A program made the translations under genes and the position numbers. Of a DNA stretch of 64,000 nt, positions 1 to 11,214 are shown piece after piece (the first letter of the stretch is position 1; each line of letters starts with the position of its first letter). Origin of the DNA: Cranoglanis bouderius (taxonomy: Eukaryota > Chordata > Actinopteri > Siluriformes > Cranoglanididae); contig CM042540.1 in the NCBI GenBank assembly GCA_023630585.1, forward strand, positions 9,163,074-9,227,073, read 5' to 3'. Under the pieces are notes generated by a model. That model worked only from the letters and a program-made list of their open reading frames with translations. It searched no databases and was not told where the DNA came from.

Positions 1-278
1 GTGTCAAGTGGCTTTTATTGTCATTTCAACCATACTGTACAGCTCTTTTTTCAAGAGGGACCTGGCCAAGAGGGCAGCATACAAGGTTTCAACAAGCAAA
101 CAGACAAAGCAAATATACAAAGCAAACATACAATACAATCAACATAAAAAAGAGTTGAAAATAGCCGTTATGTACAGCAATACATACCAATGGAACCAGA
201 TCCCACATACATTAAAATTGATATTAATTCTCCCAGTGTAACCAATTTAGCCCAGTTTCATACTGACGCAGGGAACAG
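1..278. repeat. Interspersed-repeat tail, unassigned
   Basis: The first 40 bases read like the 3' tail of a fish LINE (a track containing TTTTATTGTCATTTC). The rest, to the border of the adjacent LTR, is AT-rich and has no convincing gene. A 77-codon open frame here has low complexity and no recognisable motif, so I do not call it. Confidence 0.35.
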
Positions 279-2029
279 TGTAACATATGACGGTGCCCAA
301 ACTGATTTCTGAATTAACCCAGACGGAACATAGAAAGTTTCACCACTGAGGTGACTGAGAGTAACCCTGAGAGGCCTCCTTTGACCAGATGCCCTTTGGA
401 ATGCAAAACGTACACACACAACTTACACCCATAAAAGAAACCTTTCATGACTTAACGGGTGTGAACGTCTGGAAAACTTCACGATTAGGTTCGTCGGCAG
501 GGGTCCACCATAACTCCGACCAAGGGCCTGTAAATCTCTGATCTAATCTCTGTTTACAAACACATGGATTAGCATCAGAGTCGGCAAGGCTAGGAAAAAA
601 ACGTCCTCCCTAAAGGTCACCCTGAGGTGACCAAGGACCGGTGGGACATTAGAAGAATGCCAGCCCCCTCTTCTGGACATACACACACTCACGCACACAC
701 ACAGTGAAAATGTCTCTTGAATGTAACATGTAATCATATTTCTAGATAGTTATAATGTATTCATATATGCATGTGTTGTGTGTCTAGATAACCTAACTAT
801 AGTGATTTTAGATAGTTTGAGTGAGAAGCTAATTTTAAGTTGTCTGTAACCACGTCTAATGATCCTTCACTGTCCAAGATATCATAATTTCCTTTAAGTT
901 TGGTACCAAAATCATTGTCTCGTAATATGCCAATTAATGATGCATACTACAGGACGATGGGATGTATCATTCTATATTTTTCCCATATTTTATCCTAATC
1001 CAAACTTAATACAAACCCCGCCTTGACATGCGACCCGCTCTGGGACAGACCAAGAAAGTTCTCCCCCCAGAACTTTCTCATATCTCTCTGGATTCACCAG
1101 CAGCTCAGAGAGGCGTGTACATTGGCATTGTTCATAAAAGACCGCGACACGCATTCCTCTATGCTTGCTTCCTCTTTTTTCTTTTCATCTTCTTCCTTTT
1201 TACTACTTATTCTTCTTCTCCTTTTTCTCTACTTTGACTTCACTTTTCTCTCTCTCTCTCACAGACTTGCTCTCTTCTGCCTTCCTTTTCCGGTACTCCC
1301 CCGGACTCTCCTTTGTCTCGTTAAACCACGTGGCAATTATCGTTTTCTTTCTTCTTTCTACTCTGGCGAGACCCAACTCCGTTCACCCTGACTCTACCGA
1401 CGTGGAAGATTCAGCAAACTCCTCACTAAACCTACGAACCAAGGACCCTTGTGAACGGCATAAAATTAACGCAAGTATAAATTTTAATCGATCTATAGAA
1501 GTGTCCTTTAAGTCAGTGCCCCTTGTTAAAGGTGAATTTTCAATTCATTGCTGATTCTCTAGGTTAAACTGTTGTGTGTTCTGCCATTCTGTTATTTTCA
1601 TCATTTTTCCTTTTGTTTCTTTCACTTTTCCTGTATATATGTATTATTTGTTTATACCTAGTTGTGTATATCAGTAGTTTTATGTAGTTATTAAAATCCA
1701 TGGTTATCACACTGGATCGTCTCTGTTTTTACTCATGGCAAGGTTCCCTTTTAACGTTGCTCTTCGCTATGCGCTGTATTTCTGTTAACTTAGAATAAAC
1801 TATGCTTCGTGGCCAGAAGAATAATTTATTCTTTTAGAGTAATACGAAGACTGTTCTGGTAAGTTTGGTGGACAAACAGATCAAGCTGCTTCGCATTTAA
1901 TTCTAAAGCTAGACTACAGTAATTAATATAACATTCCCTTTCATGGTGGATTTATATCCATAACTAATCAGAACACGCTTTGATTAGAGCTATAGATATA
2001 TTTCACCCATTTGAGCTAGACTCGCTACA
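279..2029 (+). mobile_element. Solo LTR, ERV-like family, copy 1
   Basis: The element begins TGTAACA and ends CGCTACA, so it has TG...CA termini that are near-inverted. It is flanked by the 4-bp direct repeat ACAG (275-278 and 2030-2033). Related copies lie in the opposite orientation at 3634, 43730 and 60231. Promoter-like features set the direction: CATAAAAGACC near 1133, then a long pyrimidine-rich stretch (1150-1330), with AATAAA near 1794. No gag, pol or env lies beside it, so it is a solo LTR left by recombination between the two LTRs of a full element. A 4-bp duplication fits class I ERV-like or spuma-like integrases, but the family is not proven. The open frames inside (for example 1023-1391) are not conserved between copies. 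Confidence 0.78.
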
Positions 2030-2456
2030 ACAGCCAACTGAAACCTGTTTTAAGAGCCTATCACATATTGACATCGAGTATATGAAAGACACTGTTTGAA
2101 TAAAGGTAGGAGGGAACACGTCTTAGAGATTTGTAAACAAAAGTCTGCTATTCACTGTATAATGATGGCCAATTAATCATTCACAGTGGTGTGTAGCATA
2201 TTTGCAGCCAATAATAAAACATAAAGCAATTCAATTCAATTAAATTTTATTTAGTGCTTTTAACAATGGACATAGTCATGAAGAAGCTTTAAAATAATCC
2301 AGATATGGATTTAAATATAGATCCCTAATGAGCAAGCCAGAGGTGACTGTGGAAAGTAAAAGCTCCCTGAGAGACAAAGAAACCTTGAGAGGAACCAGAC
2401 TCAAAAGGGAACCCTCAAAAGTGGACTTTATATCATATAAAGTCAAACAGTGCTTG

Positions 2457-2693
2457 GAGCGGCTGTGGCTCAGGTGGTAGAGTGGGTTGTCCACTAATCA
2501 CAGGGTTGGTGGTTTGATCCCCATGACTCCACCTGCCGAAGCGTCCTTGGGCAAGACACTGAACCTTAAGTTGCTCCCAATGGCAGGCCTTACATGGCAG
2601 CTCTGCTGCCATGAGTGTACGGGTGAATGAGAAACAGTGTAAAGGGCTTTGTAGAAACACTAGGTTAAATGGTGCTATAAAAGTACAGATCAT
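2457..2693 (+). mobile_element. tRNA-derived SINE
   Basis: The head is tRNA-like, with an A-box-like TGGCTCAGGTGGTAGAGTGG and a B-box-like GGTTTGATCCC at normal spacing for an internal RNA polymerase III promoter. The body follows (GGGTGAATGAGAAACAGTGT, then AAAGGGCTTTG), with a tail ATAAAAGTACAGATCATTTA that is typical of a common teleost SINE. It is not a tRNA gene because the cloverleaf does not close and the homology continues well beyond 75 bases. Confidence 0.8.
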
Positions 2694-3055
2694 TTATCTA
2701 AGTGTGTTGAAAGGATCTTCAGTATGAGCATCAGAGTCTTTTTTAAAATTTTATTTCATTATTGTTTTTAGCTGTAGTGTAAATCTATAGTATCCAAGCG
2801 AAGTTATCCACTGAATTATGAATGAGACTTTCCAAGTAAGACCATCCACAGCCATACTTAGGTTATTTGAGATCCACAATCTCATGGCATCTTTAGGCTA
2901 TGCATGTGGAGCCATCCTCAGCAGCTGCTAGTGATTCTCAGGTGAAAGCGGCACCAAGCAAAAGTAGAGCATCAGACTGGATCAGGCAGGGCCAGAGGGC
3001 AGATAGACTCAGGATCATTGGCATTTCATCAGGCTGCTGGAATAACATGTAGCTC

Positions 3056-3060
<5 letters not shown>

Positions 3061-3110
<50 letters not shown>
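3061..3110. repeat. (GA)n microsatellite
   Basis: About 50 bases of almost pure GA dinucleotide lie inside the LINE-derived repeat. The homologous position in the 50034 copy also has a short GA run, near 50590, so the tract is ancestral to the repeat family. Confidence 0.95.
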
Positions 3111-3116
<6 letters not shown>

Positions 3117-3633
3117 CAGATTATTAGGTATGCTCTTGTCCTGTAGTGTAAGAGGGAGTACATTGTGTGCTAGCATGGACTCTAGCAAAAATAGCTGTGA
3201 CAGCATAACTAAAAGGGAGAGCCATAAGGTAACACAGGCATGAGGTCACCCTGGGACATAAAGCATCCCACCACTCCAACATCAACAAACCTGAGTGAAA
3301 ATTCAAGAGTTGGGAGGTGACAGCATCCAAACATCCCAGTTTACCAGAACTCGCTATACTCATGAACCCTCCAGATCTTTACCTAAGAGAAAAGCTATTA
3401 ACAAAAGCTTGACTAAACAAATATGTTTTCAGCCTAGACTTAAAGACTGAGACTGTGCCTGAGTCCTTGACTGCAAAAACTGACTGCTGCTAATATCAGA
3501 TAGCATCTTGCAACGATGTAATTCAGAGTGATCTAAATCAGTGTAAAAACACAGTTCTAATCATACAGATTTGCACAGTGTATCTCCCACTTGAATCCTC
3601 AGTGTTTCACTTTTTATATTTTATGTTTATATT

Positions 3634-5176
3634 TGTAACGAATCAAGCATTACTAGCATTATTCTTTTCCACCGGAATAATGAAATGGATCAACTTTAAA
3701 CATGAAAAACGAAACAGAAGTGCACGCTTGGATTTGAAGCACCTTTTTAAAGGAGACAAGTTTTAAAGCGTGCCCATGTTATCTACCAGAATGTGTAGTA
3801 ACTCGGATGAATCTGCAACGTTTAAAAATATTCTCCACCAGTTACAATTTATGTAACAAATTAAAAGATGCTTTAACACGTTTAAATGTATTCTCCAATT
3901 TATATAAGGAATTAGCTCGACTGGCGTGAAATATATCTATATATCTAATCAATGCGTGTTGTGACCAGTTATAAATATACATCAGCCATGAAAGGGAATT
4001 CATGTAGGTGCACATATACATATAGATAATTAACTACAATGGATCATAATTAATTATGACTATGTATGTGGTCTGTAAACTGTAGTCTAGTTTAGATTTA
4101 TGAACTCTAAAGAGTGAGTTTATCCTTCTGGCCAGGAAGAATTAACCCACAAAGTTTGTTATTAAAGATTAGAGTGGGTAACCGAGATCTTATGCAGCGT
4201 AGAATTGACTCATCACGTGACAAAACAGAGACAGATCAAGCGTGGTGATAATAGATTTTAATAGCTAGATGTAACTATGGATACACACGACTAACTCTAA
4301 GCAAACATACATATGTACATCTATATACAAGGAGAGAAAAGGAATAGAGAGAAAGTAATGAAGTAAAAGGGAAGCAGACAAAAACACAACTAATTAGCCT
4401 TTTTCAAAAACCAGCAACGAACTTAATTCTCCTGTAACACAGGGATCCAATCTTAAACGCAGATATAGGTTCATTAACTATACTTGCATAGCTTCGGTTT
4501 GAAAATTCACACAAGGTCGTGTAGAGTTCGCTGGTTCATCGTGCCGTTTGAAAAGGCCGTCGGCCGTGAAGCGGTTGCATCTTTTGTCCGGGAGGGAAAG
4601 ACCCTGGCTTCCTCTTCCCGGGGCACGTGGCCCCGGGGGAGAGAGAAACCGGAAGAGTGTAGAAATGAAGTTGAAGAGTGACGAAGAGAAGACTAACAAC
4701 TGAGGAGAAGAGCGTGGTGTTGTTTTAAAGACAACACCAACACACACGCCTCTTTGGGCTATGGGCCAATCAGGAAGTTGGATTTGCATGTCCAGATGAA
4801 CTCTCTTTGTCTGGTCTCGGACCCTAATTTAAATGTCCAGGGAGGAGCCGGTTTATACCGTATTATATATGAAATTACAAGAAAGCATGAAATAGTGTAT
4901 CCCATTACAATATGATATGCATAATCAATCAGGGTATCTTGAGATGATTAACTACATACCAAATTCGATGGACTTGTAAAGAATATTACAAATAAAACCT
5001 GGTTACAGACATTTAAAATGAATTAAAACTATCTAACATCATTAAGGTTAGGTTACATGAACACACAATATATGTAAACAAGATAATGTCACACTATTTA
5101 GGCATCGAATAATTACATGTAATTACACGTTACATTGAAAAGAGAGAGATTTCTCCATTGTGTGTGTAAGGTAAGC

Positions 5177-5214
<38 letters not shown>

Positions 5215-5389
5215 CGGGGGGTGGGGGGGGGGTGGGGGTTGGTAGTTAGCATTCCAAAGGTATCTGGTCAAACTGGGGCCAGAGTGGTCATTAAACAGAT
5301 AGGGATTTATAGCTCAAAAGAAACAAAAGAAACTTCTGTGCTAAGCCCAGGTTGATTCAGAAATCAGTTTGATACCGTCAGACGTTACA
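3634..5389 (-). mobile_element. Solo LTR, ERV-like family, copy 2
   Basis: Termini are TGTAACG...CGTTACA, a perfect 7-bp inverted pair. The 4-bp duplication is TATT (3630-3633 and 5390-5393). On the minus strand the conserved core reads as a promoter: a TTTAAAA box near 4722, then a pyrimidine-rich leader. It contains a (GT)n tract at 5178-5212. Its left half is closely similar to the copies at 43730 and 60231. The end that corresponds to U3 (5213-5389) matches the 43730 copy but not copies 1 and 4. A 103-codon minus-strand frame (4478-4789) reappears in broken form in the other copies and is not accepted as a gene. Confidence 0.82.
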
Positions 5390-5744
5390 TATTTGTATTT
5401 TATTCTAAAGTGCCTTCATCTTATTCTTATTTTTTTTATACCCAGTGTTATAATTTATGTCTTATAATTTAGGTATGCTTTACAATGGCAATAAAGCTTC
5501 TTCTTCTTCTTCTTCTTCTTCATGAACTTCAAATGAGAGACTAGAGTCAATATTCACACTAAAGTCTTTTACTGCTGCACATGATATAACTGAAAAAGCC
5601 GTCCAGATTTACTGCCTGTGATCCTAGTAGAAGTACTTCTGTCATTAGAATTAAGTAGGAGGAAGTTACTCAACATCCAATGCTTAATGTCTTTATACAC
5701 TCCTAAAATCTATTAAACTGGTGTCTATCATATTACTAACCTCA
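5390..5744 (-). repeat. LINE-derived fragment with CTT microsatellite
   Basis: The stretch near 5525-5600 (ATGAGAGACTAGAGTCAATA and following) resembles the 3' coding end of the LINE copy near 58316-58360. A (CTT)n run at 5500-5520 follows AATGGCAATAAAGC, which looks like a LINE 3' terminus. No gene is present. Confidence 0.4.
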
Positions 5745-7175
5745 TTTCCATAAAAGTTGGAATTTTTTTCTAAAATGCAATAAAAACAAAAATATGTGAT
5801 TTGTCAAGTCTCTTGAAGCTTTAAATAACTGACAAAAGTACAAAGAAAAGATATTCAATGTTTTCACTGACCAACTTAATTGTATTTTGTAAATATAACA
5901 AATTTAGAATTTGATGCCTTCAACACGCAAACAAAGTTGGGACAGAGGCATGTTTACCACTGTGTTACATCACCCTTCCTTTTAATGACACGTTTTAATC
6001 ATTTGGGGAACTGAGGATACCAACTGTTGCATAGGAGACAGATCTGGACTGTTGGAAGGCCAGTCAAGCACACCCACTCTGTATCTATAAAGCCACGCTG
6101 TTGTAGCACGTGCAGAATGAGGCCTGGCATTGTCCTGCTGAAATAACAATGGACTTCCTGGGAAAAGATGTTGCCTTAATGGCAGCATATGTCTCTCTAA
6201 ATATATGTCTCCCAATATACGCCTCCATGTCAATGGTACCTTCACACATATGCAAGTCACCCATGCTGTGGGCACTGATGCACCCCCATACCATCACAGA
6301 TGCTGACTTTTGCACATTTCACTTATAACAGTCTGGTTGGTCTGTTTCATCTTTGGCATGGAGAACTTGATGTCCGTTTTTCCCAAAAACAAGCTGAAAT
6401 GTGGATTCATCTGACCACAGCACACGTTTCCACTGCCTTTCAGTCCACCGGAGATGAGCTCAGGCCCAGAGAACTCGGCGGCGTTTCTGCATAGTGTCAA
6501 TATGTGGCTTCCTCCATGCATTATAAAGTTTTGAGTTGCATTTCTAGATGCGGTGGCGGACTGTGTTAAGTGACAGCGGTTTTCTGAAGTACTCCCGAAG
6601 CCATGTGGTTATATTTATCACAGTAGCATGACGATTTCTCAGGCAATGTCGCCTGAGGGCTCGAAGGTCACGCACATTCAACAGTGGTTTCCAGCCTTGC
6701 CCTTTACACAATGAGATTTCTCCGGATTCCCTGAATCGTTTCACAATATTATGCACTGTAGATGGTGAAAGACTTGAATTCTTTGCAATCTTGCACTGAG
6801 CAATGTTCTTATTGAACTGACTGACAATTGTCTCATGAACTTTGGCACAAAGTGGTGAGCCACGAAACATCCTTGCTTGCAAAGACTGAGCTTTTGGTCG
6901 ATGCTCCTTTTATGCCCAATCCTGATACCCTTCCCTGTTACCAATTAACCTGATCCTCCAAAATGGTGTTACTTGAATATTCTATAGACTTTTCAGTCTT
7001 ATTTTGCCTCTGTCCCAACTTTTTTTGAGTGTGTTGAAGGCATCAAATTCTAAATTTGTTTATATTTACAAGTTGGCCATTGAAATCTTTTCTTTGTACT
7101 TTTGTCAGTTAATTAAAGAGACTTGACAAATCACAGATTTTTGTTTTTACTGCATCCGGATTTTGTGGAAACCAA
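5745..7175 (-). mobile_element. Tc1-like transposon, copy A (defective)
   Basis: Both ends carry long inverted repeats of about 200 bases. The left one (about 5770-5960: TGTGATTTGTCAAGTC, then ATTTAGAATTTGATGCCTTC) is the reverse complement of the right one (about 7020-7150: GAAGGCATCAAATTCTAAAT, then GACTTGACAAATCACA). A broken transposase lies between them on the minus strand. The same family occurs at 12886, 21431 and 42373. It appears to be inserted in a minus-strand LINE, since LINE-like sequence lies on both sides. Confidence 0.8.
5982..6893 (-). pseudogene. Tc1-family transposase remnant
   Basis: The N-terminal frame (6544-6882) holds a helix-turn-helix region with SPSTVHNIVKRFRESGEIS, a linker (GWKPLLNVRDLRALRRHC) and a second DNA-binding part. 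The catalytic half is in other frames: ASVMVWGCISA, then LFQQDNARPHSA with the second catalytic Asp and WPSNSPDLSP. At that point the frame jumps straight to the C-terminal QQLVSSVP region, so the segment that should hold the third catalytic residue (Glu of DD34E) is deleted. Frame changes and stops elsewhere confirm inactivity. Confidence 0.82.
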
Positions 7176-7764
7176 ACTTTTCTTTAATATAGAGGAGTCA
7201 CCGTTTACATCAACAAACTTGTTGACAATAACAATCACTCAAATAAGACCTGAGCCAGTCCCTTAAATCCAACAACTTTTCTAGTCTATCTAGATGAATA
7301 TTATGTTCAATGGTATCAAAAGCTGCACTAATGTCAAGCAACACAAGCAAGGAGACAGAACCTTGATCGGAGGCCTATAGTAGGTCATTTACCACTTGAA
7401 CCAGCACTCTCTCAGTACTGTGATGAGGCCTAAATCCTGACTGAAAGATTTCATGAATGTCCTATGCATGTACGAGCCTAACTGCTGTGCTACAACCTTT
7501 TGTAGGACCTTGAAGATAACGGGAAGGTTGGATATTGCATTATAGTTAGACAGCTGACAAGGGTCAAGGTCACTTTTCTATAAATGCTTTTTTGATACCT
7601 GCTAGTTTAAAGGATTTAGGTACATAAGCAGTGCTACAGGAGGACTTGACTACATTTAATAGAGGATCACTTGCTTACTGTACCATTTGTTTGAGGAAAT
7701 GTGTAGGTAAGGGAGTGCCATGATTAAAGTGACAGAGGCTACACTTTTTCTTCATTCTGATGTT

Positions 7765-7766
<2 letters not shown>

Positions 7767-7835
<69 letters not shown>
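7767..7835. repeat. (TA)n microsatellite
   Basis: A nearly pure TA tract of about 70 bases. It gives spurious IYIYIY open frames on both strands. Confidence 0.95.
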
Positions 7836-7837
<2 letters not shown>

Positions 7838-8064
7838 GTATTTTTTTTCTTTCTTTCTTTATTTTTTTTCTGTTTTTTCCTTTATGTGATAATACCCTTT
7901 TGCTGCTATACAGTCTTTTCTCATACAGCATGTCTAATCTCTCTTGTCTGCTGCTGTAACATTGGAATTTCTCACCTGAAATTATTAAAATGTTGTCTTA
8001 TCTTTGCTCAGTGTGGTCAGACAATTCAGTGTATAAAGAATTAAATAAAAAAAAAATAATAATA

Positions 8065-8067
8065 AAA

Positions 8068-8110
<43 letters not shown>

Positions 8111-8113
8111 ATA
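8065..8113. repeat. (AAAT)n microsatellite
   Basis: A tandem AAAT tetranucleotide tract. A shorter version occurs at the matching place in the duplicate unit near 23455-23475. Confidence 0.9.
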
Positions 8114-8599
8114 GACCTAAATTGGTCACTTAAACAATTAAGTGTGGCTGGCTTAGCAGACCAAATGCAGGAGTCTTTGACAATGTATGGGGGGAAATCT
8201 GGCAATTTCATGTTCGTAGAGGAATGAATTATCTTTAAATTTTCTTTGCATCATTGAGTTTTTGTAGTTTCAGAAACATAAAACTCAGATTTTGCTATTT
8301 TGATGCATGACATGCAACAATTTTTAGCTGCCTAAAAATGACCCTCTCAACCTCAAGACTGTTTTTTCTAGCATGCGCCCAAGCAAAGTCCCTTTCGCTC
8401 AAAAGGCAAAACAGCTCAGGGGAGAGCCAAGGGTTATTATGGCCCTTTACTCTAAATTTACGGCAAGGTTTGTGTTTGTCTATTACACTAATATAACCAT
8501 TATAAAAATAATTCCAAGACAGTCCAAATATCATCAATAAGATAGATTCTTTCCCAGAGAAAGCAATTTTCTGCATTTTTGTAGCATCTTCTTGGTAAA

Positions 8600-11214
8600 C
8601 TTTTCTTTTTCATGCCTTTTACTTGTCTGCTCCACCTGCTTGCTTTCTTCAGTGCATCTAAATAGCTTTTTGTTTCACACTGGCTTTATTTATTTATTTA
8701 TTTTTAAATATTTATTTTTATATTTTGTTCATGATTTATTAACCAAACACATTTGACTACATGGACCAAACATTTTTCTTATTAAAAAAAAAAAACAAAA
8801 ACAAAAAAAACACTGAGCAGGCCAAATCAGTCACAAGACAGTTCAGACCACTGAGATTTACGGTCTGGTTTGAGAAGTCAAATAGCTGTGTTTACCAATT
8901 CATTTGCTAAACTGTTTGGTTCCTTACTCAACGTAGCATGAGCGAGATTAGAAAGTAAACAAAATCGTTTCCAGGTAATTTTATTTAAATACACTGATAC
9001 ACTGATTTCTAAGTTGAGGTGTCAATGTATGTTATAGGCAGAGAAATCAGATTTTGATCTAAAACAAAATTGGTATTTCTGGCTGTTTGCCAGAATTCAG
9101 TGACAGTTAAATTTGATGGGTATTCCCAGACCACTACACGTATATCTAAACATTTTGAGACAATGTTTTGAGCACTGAGAGGATTATTTAACCCAAGGTT
9201 ACATTTGTAACATTAAAATGTTAGATTTGTCTGAAGGGAAGCTTGTATTTGAGAAAATGTTTCTGTGGCCCTTTAGTAGCTGGCTGCAGTACAAATTTGA
9301 ACTCCATCCATTCCCATTTAAGTGAATGGAAAACAAGCCAAACTTACATTTTTAAGTTACACATCCAAAAATAATTTTTGGGAATAGTGTTCCCAATGTT
9401 TTCAGTTGACCTGGATATCTTACCAACATTTTTCTTTACTTTAAGTGCAGTTTGTGTTGTATTTGATAATAATTAAAATGGAGAGGTTGATGAGGTGATT
9501 AACAGTTTTGGGGTGGGCTGAAAAGACACTGAAATAACACTCTAGCTTCATGAACATGCACACACTGTCCAACATGCACCCCAAGCTCTTACTGAGACTA
9601 TAGTCTAACGAACTTCATTTGACATCTTTAAAACTTTGCAAAAATGATTTACAGTGACAACTTTGACAGTTCTATAGCAAAGTCATGTCTTATTCTGCTG
9701 TAAACTGTTCTAACAGACCCTCAGCAGGGGAGTTCTTTGCAGTTATATGGTATGTGGCTCATTTTGATGCCAAAACTAGCTTGTTAACTAGCTGTGGATA
9801 GCTGTTGATATCTGCTACTGATAAAATTAGGAAGCTAAAACATCTTGAAGGCAAGATGAAAGATGCAAGATGTTTTCTAACACTTCAAGAATAACAAATT
9901 CTCAGTGACATACATGAGACTAACTACAAAGAACACGTTCAGGAGGATCAATATATATTAAGCAGGGGCATGTAAGTAGGAGTAATCATTGTACGGATGT
10001 TAACTGATTGTAACTAGAAAACCAGCATCTGGAGTCTCAACCTTCACCATAATAGCAGGTGTTACAACGACTATTCAGTAATTTAAGTATTACACTGCAT
10101 TTTATTCACATGTATTACATTAAAATGTATTGTAATTGCAAAATAAAATAAAATAAATCACCAAAACAAGAAATGTTCTATCTTTTAAACAAAAATTATA
10201 CAAAACATTGCAGGTTATTTGACTCGGATGGCAGATGAAAAGAAATGTTAGTTGTTCCAGTGATCTACCTGATAATAAATCTTTATGGTATTTTGTCATG
10301 GGTAAACCCAGATTTACCCTGAAAATTGTCATTTTTCAGAGGCAGGAGGAGTGCTCGCTTAATGTTATTAAATGTCTAAGTCACCAGGCAGAATTATGGT
10401 CAGGCAAACAGAGTGGTATAGAACAACAGGATAAAAAAAAAACCCACAAAGAAATCACAGACTCTAAACCAGAGAAGTAATCATGCTCAGAGTAACACTG
10501 AAAAGATGAGAAAACCTTGAAAAGGAGATACATGAAAAAGCTGTTTAAGTACACAGAGTGATTGAAGAAAAACAGGAAACAGGTGTGTTAGAATTCAGGT
10601 GAGTGTGATCATTGTAATGTCTGGGCTGGATTCAAATGAGAATGAGGAGTTGCCCCTGGATGGGTAGTGGGTCTGCATGTGATAATAATTCATAAATTCT
10701 ATTGTGTAGTATGGTGGACACATACTAAAATCAAATTTAATAAAGATGTATTATACTAAAAAGCATCATATATATTTGTTTTAAAATATTGGATTATTGC
10801 CACAAAATTATGGCTAATTATTATAAATGAACTCTGACTGTTATTACCTGATTGCATCTCTGATTTAGACTCTTTACTGCTTTATATGTGTTTTTGATCC
10901 TGTTTGTTTGCCTGTTTGACCATTGCCTGTTTTTGATTCTGATCTTTAATAAAAGTACATCATATTTTCAAGCTTTGAGTGAATTTAATTAGGTATGTTA
11001 AATATACTAGGCCCTGTCCACTCTGTGCAAAATAAATTCAACATTTGAGATTCAGGTACTATGTACTATTTTGAATTTTCTCCAAAGTATTCAGATCATC
11101 ATAAGCTGAAGTCAGGCATCATGTGTGGATCAAATTACAGCACAAACAGAGGAATACAATAACCCAGTCCACATATACCATAATATATTTCAAGATCTGA
11201 CATATTAGGTCAAG
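8600..11214. other. OR-unit 3' spacer, copy 1
   Basis: No gene is visible. The sequence is shared with 24660-26789, which has a deletion of roughly 1 kb, and in part with 13691-13946 plus 18712-19077, with 32270-32600 and with 63480-64000. It is therefore part of the repeating OR unit. It includes the target-site sequence CAGGCAAACAGAGTGG (about 10401-10416), which is the empty-site counterpart of the Gypsy insertion at 13952. An ATTTAATTAGGTATG motif near 10983 lies downstream of OR1. An 81-codon frame (10235-10480) is not conserved in the duplicates. Confidence 0.7.

Larger units (their letters stand above)
2230..3560 (-). repeat. CR1/L2-like LINE 3' region, fragmentary
   Basis: It starts with the widespread fish motif TTTAACAATGGACA and continues through segments that recur at 50034-50603 and 57656-58360, including the phrase ATATGTTTTCAGCCTAGACT near 3421. 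In the 57656 copy the same repeat leads into a minus-strand reverse-transcriptase C-terminus, so this is probably the 3' untranslated part of that LINE. It is interrupted by a SINE (2457-2693) and a GA microsatellite. It may be one copy with the LINE pieces at 5390-5744 and 7190-8600, split by later insertions. The 200 bases between this and the solo LTR hold nothing I recognise. Confidence 0.5.
7190..8600 (-). pseudogene. CR1/L2-like LINE reverse transcriptase remnant
   Basis: Read on the minus strand, 8576-8295 encodes the linker between endonuclease and reverse transcriptase (VKGHNNPWLSPELFCLL, then DFAWAHARK). From 7740 to 7190 the early RT region follows (AISNLPVIFKVLQKVVAQQL in broken frame). 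A TA tract and AAAT repeats split the two. A diverged duplicate lies at 22487-24560 with the same internal order, so this LINE relic is part of the duplicated OR unit. Stops and frameshifts are frequent, so it is dead. Confidence 0.6.

Noticed and set aside
1023..1554. Two overlapping 122- and 129-codon frames in LTR copy 1
   Set aside because: They are Phe/Leu/Ser-rich because of the pyrimidine-rich leader. The frames overlap in conflicting registers and are not kept in copies 2-4.
2457..2530. A tRNA gene (also at 19080-19150)
   Set aside because: Pol III A and B boxes are present, but there is no complete cloverleaf. The homology runs into SINE bodies, so these are SINE heads.
4478..4789. 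103-codon frame repeated in three LTR copies (also 44587-44859, 60989-61361)
   Set aside because: It was considered as a conserved LTR-encoded protein. The frames are interrupted at different places in each copy, and the sequence corresponds to the promoter/leader region, so the similarity is DNA homology only.
7760..8044. Open frames rich in IYIYIY (also at 23157-23375, 36434-36760, 45331-45802)
   Set aside because: They are translations of (TA)n tracts, open on both strands, and have no coding properties.
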